A stretch of 64,000 nucleotides of DNA from Bradyrhizobium sp. CSA207. Its GTDB lineage: Bacteria > Pseudomonadota > Alphaproteobacteria > Rhizobiales > Xanthobacteraceae. Below are positions 44,195 through 51,338 of the stretch, one piece after another (position 1 is the first letter of the stretch; each line of letters opens with the position of its first letter). The notes under the pieces are model-generated. The model had not been told where the DNA came from, ran no database searches, and was given only the letters and a program-made list of their open reading frames with translations. Made by a program: the position numbers and the translations under genes. The DNA lies in NCBI RefSeq assembly GCF_029051685.1, contig NZ_JAACFT010000001.1, positions 62,001-126,000 on the forward strand. Reading direction: 5' to 3'.

Positions 44195-44409
44195 GGCAGG
44201 GCTGTGGCATATGGCACTTGGGAGCCCATGAAAGTGCTCGGCCTGCATGGTTCGAGACGCCCGCTTTGGCGGGCTCCTCACCATGAGGGTCTAAGATTTC
44301 GCCGCGAAACAAGACCTCATCCTGAGGAGCCCGCCAAAGCGGGCGTCTCGAAGGATCGGCCACAAGCAAACCGCACACCGACTTCTTTTTCAGATGCGAT
44401 CGCCCTGCC
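44195..44409. repeat. MITE-like palindromic element, copy 2
   Basis: Ends GGCAGGGCTGTGGCAT and ATGCGATCGCCCTGCC mark a 215-bp element homologous to 5130-5274. The centre is a longer hairpin (28-bp arms starting CGAGACGCCCGC) with about 70 bp more than copy 1. It lies between the transporter terminator and the kinase start, likely forming the kinase leader. Confidence 0.8.
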
Positions 44410-44415
44410 AGGAGA

Positions 44416-44448
44416 GGGGAGCCTCACCCTGGCCGGGCGAGGCTCCCC
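44416..44448 (-). terminator. Hairpin after the formate/nitrite transporter gene
   Basis: Perfect 10-bp arms (GGGGAGCCTC / GAGGCTCCCC) with a 13-nt loop, 17 bp beyond the transporter stop. Confidence 0.6.
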
Positions 44449-44465
44449 TGTCGAGACAGGTTCGA

Positions 44466-45305
44466 TCAGGCCGCAACGCGGGGCGGCGTAGCCTTGCCGG
44501 CCTGGCGCTTCGGCAGGGTCATGACGTGCGTGGCGTAGAGGGTCATGCCGGTGAAGGCGAGACCGCCCACGAGGTTGCCGAGCACGGTCGGGATCTCGTT
44601 CCAGATCAGATAATCCATGATCGAGAATTTTGCGTGCAGCATCAGGCCTGACGGGAACAGGAACATGTTCACGACGGAATGCTCGAACACCATGTAGAAG
44701 AACACCAGGATCGGCATCCACATCGCGATGACCTTGCCGGAGACCGAGGTCGAGATCATGGCGCCGACGACGCCGGTCGAGACCATCCAGTTGCAGAGCA
44801 TTCCGCGCATGAACAGGGTCGCCATGCCGGCGGCGCCATGCGCGGCATAGCCGAGCGTTCGGCCTTCGCCGATGTTTCCGATGGCCGTGCCGACCTTGTC
44901 GGGGTCTTGCGTGAAGCCGAACGTGGTGACGAAGGCCATCATGAAGGCCACGGTGAAGGCGCCGGCGAAGTTGCCGACGAAGACGAGGCCCCAGTTTCGC
45001 AGCAGACCGCCAAACGTGACGCCCGGGCGCTTGTCGATCAGCGCCAGCGGGGAGAGAACGAACACGCCCGTCAGGAGGTCGAAGCCGAGCAGGTACAGCA
45101 TGGCGAATCCGACCGGAAACAGCAGCGCCCCGATCAGCGGCTGGCCCGTGTTCACGTTGATGGTGACGGCGAACCACGCCGCCAGCGCGAGGATGGCGCC
45201 GGCCATGTAGGCCCGGATGATGGTGTCCCGGGTGGACATGAAGATCTTGGATTCGCCAGCATCCACCATCTTGGTGACGAATTCCGAGGGCGCGAGATAC
45301 GACAT
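44466..45305 (-). CDS. Formate/nitrite transporter family channel (NirC-like)
   Basis: A 279-residue inner-membrane protein with six helices of the FNT family; landmarks are NWGLVFVGNFAGAF, GMLCNWMVSTGV and FEHSVVNMFLFP. In this nitrate context it probably moves nitrite, which the cell makes by NasC and may need to import or expel. The start at 45305 has AAGGAA 7 nt upstream; a longer open frame exists but is not homologous. A strong sigma-54-type promoter lies about 240 bp upstream. Confidence 0.92.
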   Translation of the reverse strand: MSYLAPSEFVTKMVDAGESKIFMSTRDTIIRAYMAGAILALAAWFAVTINVNTGQPLIGALLFPVGFAMLYLLGFDLLTGVFVLSPLALIDKRPGVTFGGLLRNWGLVFVGNFAGAFTVAFMMAFVTTFGFTQDPDKVGTAIGNIGEGRTLGYAAHGAAGMATLFMRGMLCNWMVSTGVVGAMISTSVSGKVIAMWMPILVFFYMVFEHSVVNMFLFPSGLMLHAKFSIMDYLIWNEIPTVLGNLVGGLAFTGMTLYATHVMTLPKRQAGKATPPRVAA

Positions 45306-45514
45306 CAATGGTTCCTTTTGCTTCGTAAGTGGGATCGCCACACCCGAAAGCGCGGCTGAACATGATTGGCCGTGCGGACAGCTTTGCCGCGCACGAGGTC
45401 TGGAGAGGTTTGGAAGCCTTGGGAAACGCGTCACGACGACCGAGCCGGGGAGGCCGTAAAGCTGGTGAGCTTCCGGGCTGCAGCCGCCAGCGGCTGCAAC
45501 AATGCGGCAAAGCC

Positions 45515-45532
45515 GCAGTCTTCGTTGACGTC
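45515..45532 (-). ncRNA. Candidate ANTAR-type hairpin in the transporter leader
   Basis: On the minus strand GACGTC-AACGAA-GACTGC: a hexaloop with A at position 1 and G at 4, closed by only three pairs. It begins very near the predicted transcript start, so it is the weakest of the three. Confidence 0.25.
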
Positions 45533-45539
45533 CATGCAG

Positions 45540-45556
45540 ATGCAAGTTGCGTGCCG
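45540..45556 (-). promoter_or_regulatory. Sigma-54 promoter of the formate/nitrite transporter gene
   Basis: On the minus strand CGGCACGCAACTTGCAT matches TGGCACG-N4-TTGCW except the first base, with GG and GC separated by 10 bp as required. Confidence 0.7.
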
Positions 45557-45658
45557 GGTGAGCTTGTTATGAAAACATAGTAATATCAAATAGATGTAGC
45601 GCTCGCTGATCCGGCTCTCACGTGCGCTGCGGCCTTTGCTTAAGCGATTGCATAAGAT

Positions 45659-45691
45659 TTGTGCGCTGCACACGGAGTGGGCAGATCGCAA
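45659..45691. promoter_or_regulatory. Shared dyad, likely NtrC-type enhancer, between two sigma-54 promoters
   Basis: The dyad TTGTGC-GCT-GCACA (45659-45673) plus GATCGCAA (45684-45691). Its centre is 111 bp from the -24 of the left promoter and 113 bp from that of nrtA. The same 33-bp block (28 identical) is at 49118-49150. Confidence 0.6.
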
Positions 45692-45777
45692 GTTTCCCGT
45701 GCGGAACGCGTCATGCGACAGTCTGGCGCAGCCTTCGTAACCCACTCATTATCCGGGATTTTTCGCCCCGGCACGCT

Positions 45778-45793
45778 TGGCATGAAGCTTGAA
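45778..45793 (+). promoter_or_regulatory. Sigma-54-like promoter of nrtABC
   Basis: TGGCATGAAGCTTGAA has the -24 GG and correct 10-bp spacing, but -12 reads GA in place of GC. It predicts transcription from about 45804 and a 174-nt leader. Confidence 0.5.
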
Positions 45794-45805
45794 TGGTTCC
45801 AGTCC

Positions 45806-45823
45806 GACGCCATTGAAGCCGTC
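45806..45823 (+). ncRNA. Candidate NasT/ANTAR hexaloop hairpin in the nrtA leader
   Basis: GACGCC-ATTGAA-GCCGTC: a stem with one mismatch and a hexaloop bearing A1 and G4, the bases recognised by ANTAR proteins. It begins at the predicted transcript start and is matched in the narK leader. The second hairpin of the usual pair was not recognised. Confidence 0.45.
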
Positions 45824-45859
45824 CCGCGAGACTTCTCATCCGAATTGCCGACGCCACCG

Positions 45860-45878
45860 GACGGGGGTCTCCCCCGTC
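45860..45878 (+). terminator. Leader hairpin before nrtA
   Basis: GACGGGGG-TCT-CCCCCGTC, a perfect 8-bp stem in the leader, 100 bp before the nrtA start. It could be the stop that an antiterminator relieves; no T-run follows. Confidence 0.4.
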
Positions 45879-45977
45879 GCGCGTTCGCATGCGCTGCTTC
45901 AGGCGTTGCCGGACGGACGGGCTGCTCGTGTGCACTGACGCAAATCATTCGCAACGACGCAAAGGACGACACCAGCT

Positions 45978-47297
45978 ATGACCAAGCGCATTCGCCGGCC
46001 CTCGGATAGTGGCCTCAGCCGCCGTCAATTGTTGAAGGCGGCCGGCAGCACCGCCGCACTTCTCGCCGCCGCCAAGCTGAATTTCCCTGCCGGCGCGTTC
46101 GCGCAGGACGCGGGCCCCGAGGTCAAGGGCACCAAGCTCGGCTTCATCGCGCTGAGCGACGCCGGCCCGCTGTTCGTCGCCAAGGACAAGGGCCTGTTCG
46201 CCAAATACGGCATGCCCGACGTCGACGTGCAGAAGCAAGCGTCCTGGGGCACCACGCGCGACAATCTCGTGCTGGGCTCCGAAGGCAACGGCATCGACGG
46301 CGCGCATATTCTCACCCCGATGCCTTACCTGATCTCAGCCGGCAAGGTGACGCAGAACAACCAGCCGACGCCGATGTACATCCTGGCGCGGCTCAATCTC
46401 GACAGCCAGTGCATCTCCGTTGCCAACGAATATGCCGATCTCAAGCTCGGCGTCGATGCGTCTGCCTTCAAGGCTGCCTTGGAGAAGAAGAAGGCCTCCG
46501 GCAAGTCCGTGAAGGCCGCGATGACTTTCCCCGGCGGTACGCATGACCTCTGGATCCGCTACTGGCTCGCGGCCGGCGGCATCGATCCCGACAAGGACAT
46601 CGAGACCATCGTGGTGCCGCCGGCGCAAATGGTGGCCAACATGAAGGTCGGCACCATGGACTGCTTCTGCGTCGGCGAGCCCTGGAACCTGCAACTGATC
46701 CACCAGAACATCGGCTATACGGCAGTCACGACCGGCGAACTCTGGAACAAGCATCCGGAAAAATCCTTCGGCATGCGCGCGGCCTTTGTCGACAAATATC
46801 CGAAGGCCGCGAAAGCTCTTCTGATGGCGGTGATGGAAGCCCAGCAATGGTCCGACAAGGCCGAGAACAAGCCCGAGCTCGCCGCCATCATGGGCAAGCG
46901 GCAATGGATGAACTGCCCCGTCGAAGACGTGCTCGACCGTACCGCCGGCAAGTTCGACTACGGCCTTCCCGGCAAGGTCGTCGAGAACTCGCCGCACATC
47001 ATGAAGTATTGGCGCGACTTCGCCTCCTATCCGTTTAGGAGCCACGACCTCTGGTTCCTCACCGAGGACATTCGCTGGGGCAAGTACGCGGCGAATTTCG
47101 ACACCAAGGCGCTGATCGCCAAGGTCAACCGCGAGGACATGTGGCGCGATGCGGCCAAGACGCTCGGTGTCGCAGCCTCCGAGATCCCGACCTCGACCTC
47201 GCGCGGCAAGGAGACCTTCTTCGACGGCAAGGTGTTCGATCCCGAAAATCCGGCCGCCTATCTGAAGTCGCTCGCAATCAAGCGCGTCGAAGTCTGA
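45978..47297 (+). CDS. nrtA: Nitrate ABC transporter substrate-binding protein
   Basis: A 439-residue periplasmic protein with a twin-arginine leader (LSRRQLLKAAGSTAALLAAA) and the CmpA/NrtA fold (GFIALSDAGPLFVAKDKGLFAKYG at the start; DCFCVGEPWNLQLIHQNIGY for ligand binding). It captures nitrate for NrtBC. Position upstream of nrtBC and narK-nasC supports nitrate over bicarbonate or cyanate. Confidence 0.94.
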   Translation: MTKRIRRPSDSGLSRRQLLKAAGSTAALLAAAKLNFPAGAFAQDAGPEVKGTKLGFIALSDAGPLFVAKDKGLFAKYGMPDVDVQKQASWGTTRDNLVLGSEGNGIDGAHILTPMPYLISAGKVTQNNQPTPMYILARLNLDSQCISVANEYADLKLGVDASAFKAALEKKKASGKSVKAAMTFPGGTHDLWIRYWLAAGGIDPDKDIETIVVPPAQMVANMKVGTMDCFCVGEPWNLQLIHQNIGYTAVTTGELWNKHPEKSFGMRAAFVDKYPKAAKALLMAVMEAQQWSDKAENKPELAAIMGKRQWMNCPVEDVLDRTAGKFDYGLPGKVVENSPHIMKYWRDFASYPFRSHDLWFLTEDIRWGKYAANFDTKALIAKVNREDMWRDAAKTLGVAASEIPTSTSRGKETFFDGKVFDPENPAAYLKSLAIKRVEV

Positions 47298-47358
47298 TGG
47301 GAGCCAGCGGCCGCCTCAGGGCGGCCGCATCGTCTTGGGAAGCCGGAGAGATTTTGCG

Positions 47359-48255
47359 ATGAACATGCCTGCCACGAAGATGGACATTGAGACCGCCATG
47401 CCTGCGGGCACCGCCGCGCCGGTCGTCGCGATGACGCCGAGGCGGCCGCCGCGGAGCGAGACGTACGCGCGGATGGCGAGGGAGACCGCGGTTCGCGTGA
47501 TCCCGCCGGTGGTCGTGATCGCGCTCTTGCTTCTGGTGTGGGAGCTCATCTGCCGCCGCGCCGGCTCGGCGCTGCCGCCGCCATCAAAGGTGTTCAAGGA
47601 CACCAAGGAGCTCATCCTCGATCCGTTCTTCGACCATGGCGGCATCGACAAGGGTCTGTTCTGGCATCTCTCCGCCAGTCTCCAGCGCGTCGCGCTTGGC
47701 TACTCGCTCTCCGCGGTCGCCGGCATCGCGCTCGGCGTGCTGGTCGGGCAATCGATCTGGGCGATGCGCGGGCTCGATCCGCTGTTCCAGGTGCTGCGCA
47801 CCATCCCGCCGCTGGCCTGGCTGCCGCTCTCGCTCGCCGCCTTCCGCGACGGCCAGCCCTCGGCGATCTTCGTCATCTTCATCACTTCGATCTGGCCGAT
47901 CATCATCAACACCGCGGTCGGAATCCGCAACATCCCGCAGGACTATCGCAATGTCGCGGCGGTGGTGCAGCTCAATCCGCTCGAGTTCTTCGCCAAGATC
48001 ATGATCCCGGCCGCGGCGCCCTACATCTTCACGGGGCTTCGCATCGGCATCGGCCTGTCGTGGCTTGCGATCGTCGCGGCGGAGATGCTGATCGGCGGCG
48101 TCGGCATCGGCTTCTTCATCTGGGACGCCTGGAATTCCTCGCATATCAGCGAGATCATTTTGGCGCTGTTCTATGTCGGCATCATCGGCTTCGTGCTCGA
48201 CCGCCTGATCGCAGGCCTCGGCAAGATCGTCACCCGCGGCACCGCGCAGAACTGA
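47359..48255 (+). CDS. nrtB: Nitrate ABC transporter permease
   Basis: A 298-residue permease with a cytoplasmic N-terminal tail and six predicted helices. It contains the EAA-type loop (NVAAVVQLNPLEFFAKIMIPAAAPYIFTGLRIGIG) that contacts the ATPase. The ATG at 47359 has GGAGAG about 8 nt upstream; an upstream TTG in frame is less likely. 61 bp after nrtA, 12 bp before nrtC. Confidence 0.94.
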   Translation: MNMPATKMDIETAMPAGTAAPVVAMTPRRPPRSETYARMARETAVRVIPPVVVIALLLLVWELICRRAGSALPPPSKVFKDTKELILDPFFDHGGIDKGLFWHLSASLQRVALGYSLSAVAGIALGVLVGQSIWAMRGLDPLFQVLRTIPPLAWLPLSLAAFRDGQPSAIFVIFITSIWPIIINTAVGIRNIPQDYRNVAAVVQLNPLEFFAKIMIPAAAPYIFTGLRIGIGLSWLAIVAAEMLIGGVGIGFFIWDAWNSSHISEIILALFYVGIIGFVLDRLIAGLGKIVTRGTAQN

Positions 48256-48267
48256 GGGGAGAGGCAC

Positions 48268-49062
48268 ATGACCGCCTATCTGAAGCTCGACCATATCGAC
48301 AAGATTTTTACCCGCGGCGCCGCCTCAACGGAGGTGCTGAAGGACATCAGCCTGACCATCGAGAAGGGCGAATACGTCTCGATCATCGGCCATTCCGGCT
48401 GCGGCAAGTCGACCCTGCTCAACATCATCGCAGGCCTGACTGGCGCCACCACCGGCGGCGTGCTGCTGGAGAACCGTGAGGTCAACTCGCCCGGCCCCGA
48501 CCGCGCCGTGGTATTTCAGAACCACAGCCTGCTGCCCTGGCTCACTGTCTACGAGAACGTCAGGCTTGGCGTCGACAAGGTCTTCGCCAGGACGAAGTCC
48601 CGCGCCGAACGCGACGCCTGGGTCATGCACAATCTCAACCTCGTGCAGATGGCGCATGCCAAGGACAAGCGCCCCTCGGAAGTGTCCGGCGGCATGAAGC
48701 AGCGCGTCGGCATTGCCCGTGCGCTGGCGATGGAGCCGAAGGTGCTGCTGCTCGACGAGCCCTTCGGCGCGCTCGACGCGCTGACCCGCGCGCATCTCCA
48801 GGATTCGGTGATGGCGCTGCACCAGAAGCTCGGCAACACCATTTTGATGATCACCCACGACGTCGACGAGGCCGTGCTGCTGTCCGACCGCATCGTGATG
48901 ATGACAAACGGTCCCTCCGCGCGCATTGGCGAGGTGCTGGAGGTGCCGCTGGCGCGCCCGCGCAAGCGGCTCGAGCTCGCCACCAACACCACCTATCTGA
49001 AGTGCCGGCAGCGCGTGCTCGAATTCCTCTATGAGCGTCACCGCTTCGTCGAAGCCGCGTAA
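48268..49062 (+). CDS. nrtC: Nitrate ABC transporter ATP-binding protein
   Basis: A 264-residue ABC ATPase with Walker A (GHSGCGKSTLLN), Q-loop (VVFQNHSLLPWLTV), signature VSGGMKQRVGIARAL, Walker B (VLLLDEPFGALD) and the switch His (MITHDVDEAV). It lacks the C-terminal NrtA-like regulatory domain of cyanobacterial NrtC and so resembles NrtD-type ATPases. Powers nitrate uptake with NrtB. Confidence 0.94.
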   Translation: MTAYLKLDHIDKIFTRGAASTEVLKDISLTIEKGEYVSIIGHSGCGKSTLLNIIAGLTGATTGGVLLENREVNSPGPDRAVVFQNHSLLPWLTVYENVRLGVDKVFARTKSRAERDAWVMHNLNLVQMAHAKDKRPSEVSGGMKQRVGIARALAMEPKVLLLDEPFGALDALTRAHLQDSVMALHQKLGNTILMITHDVDEAVLLSDRIVMMTNGPSARIGEVLEVPLARPRKRLELATNTTYLKCRQRVLEFLYERHRFVEAA

Positions 49063-49109
49063 ACGCGTCGTAAATGCGTGACGTGCGCGCACAAATAACA
49101 GACATCTCG

Positions 49110-49145
49110 CTCAATCCTTGTGCGCCGCACAAGGATTGAGCGGAT
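49110..49145. terminator. Long perfect hairpin after nrtC, overlapping the narK enhancer dyad
   Basis: A perfect 16-bp stem (arms ending CCTTGTGC / GCACAAGG) around GCC, 45 bp after nrtC. It may end the nrtABC transcript. Its core is the TTGTGC-GCC-GCACAA dyad shared with 45659. Confidence 0.6.
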
Positions 49146-49150
49146 CGCAA
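49118..49150. promoter_or_regulatory. Second copy of the dyad enhancer upstream of narK
   Basis: TTGTGC-GCC-GCACAA (49118-49132) plus GATCGCAA (49143-49150), identical in 28 of 33 bases to 45659-45691. The dyad centre lies 112 bp from the -24 GG of the narK promoter. Confidence 0.6.
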
Positions 49151-49235
49151 AATTTGCATGCGAAATCGGCCTGCAAAAACTTCGGGCGATGCGAATAAGC
49201 ACCTGAATTCCCTGCATTTCCTGATTGCGTGCAAT

Positions 49236-49251
49236 TGGCACGGAAATTGAA
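49236..49251 (+). promoter_or_regulatory. Sigma-54-like promoter of narK-bjgb-flp-nasC
   Basis: TGGCACGGAAATTGAA: perfect -24 half (TGGCACG), N4, TTGAA at -12 (consensus TTGC). It predicts transcription from about 49261 and a 138-nt leader. Confidence 0.6.
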
Positions 49252-49262
49252 ATACCTTGTCC

Positions 49263-49280
49263 GACGCCAACGACGACGTC
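49263..49280 (+). ncRNA. Candidate NasT/ANTAR hexaloop hairpin in the narK leader
   Basis: GACGCC-AACGAC-GACGTC, same stem with one mismatch at the same place as in the nrtA leader, hexaloop with A1 and G4. Preceded by the shared GTCC. A second stem-loop (GCCTCCG-TGGC-CGGAGGC, 49338-49355) follows in the leader. Confidence 0.45.
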
Positions 49281-49337
49281 CCTCAACATCATCAATCAGC
49301 ATCGTGAACTCGCCACCGGGGCTTGGCCTCGGCGCGC

Positions 49338-49355
49338 GCCTCCGTGGCCGGAGGC
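49338..49355 (+). terminator. Leader hairpin before narK
   Basis: Seven-base perfect arms with a TGGC loop, 44 bp before the narK start. Candidate attenuator; no T-run. Confidence 0.4.
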
Positions 49356-49398
49356 TGAGCCTGCAACGGCGCAGCGGTGAGCTTAGAAGGGATACTCA

Positions 49399-50778
49399 AT
49401 GACGAAAAATCCAACTTGGATTTCAGACTGGCGCCCCGAAAACGAGGCGTTCTGGAATGCGACTGGCAAGACCGTCGCGCGGCGCAACCTGATCTGGTCG
49501 ATCGTGGCCGAACATATCGGCTTCTCGGTGTGGCTGATCTGGAGCATCGTCACCACCAAGCTGCCGCAGGCGGGCTTCCATTACACCACCGACCAGCTGT
49601 TCCAGCTCGTCGCGGTGCCGGGACTTATCGGCGCCTTGATGCGCTTTCCCTATACGTTCGCAGTCACGACCTTCGGCGGCCGCAACTGGACCATTTTCAG
49701 CGCGGCGATCCTGTTCATCCCGACGCTGTCGCTCGCTTATTTCGTCAGCCAGCCCGACACGCCGTTCTGGCTGATGCTGCTGATTGCCTCCACTGCGGGC
49801 CTCGGCGGCGGCAACTTCGCCTCCAGCATGACCAACATTTCGTTCTTCTTCCCCGACCGGATGAAGGGGTGGGCGCTCGGCTTGAACGCGGCCGGCGGCA
49901 ATATCGGCGTCTCCAGCGTGCAGCTGCTGACCCCGATCCTGATGACGCTCGCCGTCATCAACCTGTTCCAGGCAAGCCCCGTCGACGGCGTCTTCCTTCA
50001 GAATGCCGGTCTGATGTGGGTGCTGCCGATCGCGATCGCGGTGTTCGGTGCGGTGTTCTTCATGAACAACCTCACCACCGCCAAGTCGTCGATCAAGAAC
50101 CAGCTCGCGGTGGTCAAGCGCAAGCACACCTGGATCATGGCGTACCTTTATATCGGCACGTTCGGATCCTTCATCGGCTATTCCGCGGCATTTCCGCTGC
50201 TGATCAAGACGCAATTCCCCACGGTGACGATCGCGATCGCATTCCTCGGGCCTCTCGTCGGATCGCTGTCGCGTCCGTTGGGCGGCTGGCTCGCCGACAA
50301 GATCGGTGGCTCCATCATCACGTTCTGGAACTTCATTGCGATGGCGGCGGCGACGGTCGGCGTGGTCTATTTCGTCGGGCAAAAGGATTTTATCGGCTTC
50401 CTGTCGATGTTCCTGATCCTGTTCGTTACCACGGGTATCGGCAACGGCTCGACCTACCGCATGATCCCCTCGATCTTCCGCGAGCAGAACCTGTTCAAGG
50501 TGCGCGGCAAGGGCGATGCGGCGCGCGCGCTTGCTATGAAGACAGCGAGCATCGAGAGCGGTGCGGCGGTCGGCTTCATCGGCGCGGTCGGTGCCGTCGG
50601 CGGCTATCTGATCCCGAGCGGTTTTGGCAAGTCCATCGCCCTCACCGGCGGACCGCAGCTCGCGCTCGCGATCTATCTCGCCTTCTACGCCTCCTGCCTC
50701 GCCCTGACCTGGTGGTTTTATCTACGTCGCAGCCCGCAGGGTGAAGGCGCGCCAAGCCTTGCCGAAGCACGTGTGTGA
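49399..50778 (+). CDS. narK: NarK-type nitrate/nitrite transporter
   Basis: A 459-residue MFS protein with 12 predicted helices of the nitrate-nitrite porter family. Typical signatures are FASSMTNISFFFPDRMKGWALGLNAAGGNIGVSS and the second-half GIGNGSTYRMIP. In B. diazoefficiens this NarK is linked to nitrite export during nitrate assimilation. GGGA precedes the ATG. First gene of the narK-bjgb-flp-nasC operon. Confidence 0.94.
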   Translation: MTKNPTWISDWRPENEAFWNATGKTVARRNLIWSIVAEHIGFSVWLIWSIVTTKLPQAGFHYTTDQLFQLVAVPGLIGALMRFPYTFAVTTFGGRNWTIFSAAILFIPTLSLAYFVSQPDTPFWLMLLIASTAGLGGGNFASSMTNISFFFPDRMKGWALGLNAAGGNIGVSSVQLLTPILMTLAVINLFQASPVDGVFLQNAGLMWVLPIAIAVFGAVFFMNNLTTAKSSIKNQLAVVKRKHTWIMAYLYIGTFGSFIGYSAAFPLLIKTQFPTVTIAIAFLGPLVGSLSRPLGGWLADKIGGSIITFWNFIAMAAATVGVVYFVGQKDFIGFLSMFLILFVTTGIGNGSTYRMIPSIFREQNLFKVRGKGDAARALAMKTASIESGAAVGFIGAVGAVGGYLIPSGFGKSIALTGGPQLALAIYLAFYASCLALTWWFYLRRSPQGEGAPSLAEARV

Positions 50779-50899
50779 CACTTGGTACGAATCTCGCTTC
50801 TCCCCGTACGCGGGGAGAAGCATTGGCCGGAACGTTTGACCCATGAACTTTTTCCGCAATGGCGCGGACAAAGGCGGACCTAACAGCCAGGAGAACATC

Positions 50900-51328
50900 A
50901 TGACGCCCGAACAGATCACCCTCGTCCAGCAGAGCTTTTCCAAGGTCGAGCCGATTTCAGAAACGGCCGCGGTGCTGTTCTACGATCGTCTGTTCGAGGT
51001 GGCGCCGTCCGTGCGCGCGATGTTTCCCGAGGACATGACCGAGCAGCGCAAGAAGCTGATGGGCATGCTGGCCGCCGTCGTCGGTGGCCTGTCGAATCTG
51101 GAATCGATTCTTCCCGCGGCCTCGGCGCTGGCCCAGCGTCACGTCGCTTATGGCGCCAAGGCCGAGCACTACCCGGTGGTCGGCGCGACCTTGCTGTGGA
51201 CCCTGGAAAAGGGGCTCGGCGAAGCCTGGACGCCCGAACTGGCAAAAGCCTGGACAGACGCCTACGCAGTGCTGTCCGGTTTCATGATTTCCGAGGCCTA
51301 CGGCGCGCAGTCGCAGGCCGCTGAATAG
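50900..51328 (+). CDS. bjgb: Single-domain haemoglobin Bjgb
   Basis: A 142-residue globin, the length known for Bjgb. It has the proximal His81 (AQRHVAYGAKAEHYPVVG), Tyr28 at B10 (LFYDRLF) and the CD-corner Phe42-Pro43, as in flavohaemoglobin N-domains but without a reductase domain. It detoxifies nitric oxide formed during nitrate assimilation, probably with the flavoprotein encoded next. The start at 50900 has CAGGAGAA upstream; an in-frame ATG at 50843 is not needed. Confidence 0.93.
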   Translation: MTPEQITLVQQSFSKVEPISETAAVLFYDRLFEVAPSVRAMFPEDMTEQRKKLMGMLAAVVGGLSNLESILPAASALAQRHVAYGAKAEHYPVVGATLLWTLEKGLGEAWTPELAKAWTDAYAVLSGFMISEAYGAQSQAAE

Positions 51329-51338
51329 GAAATGCCCT

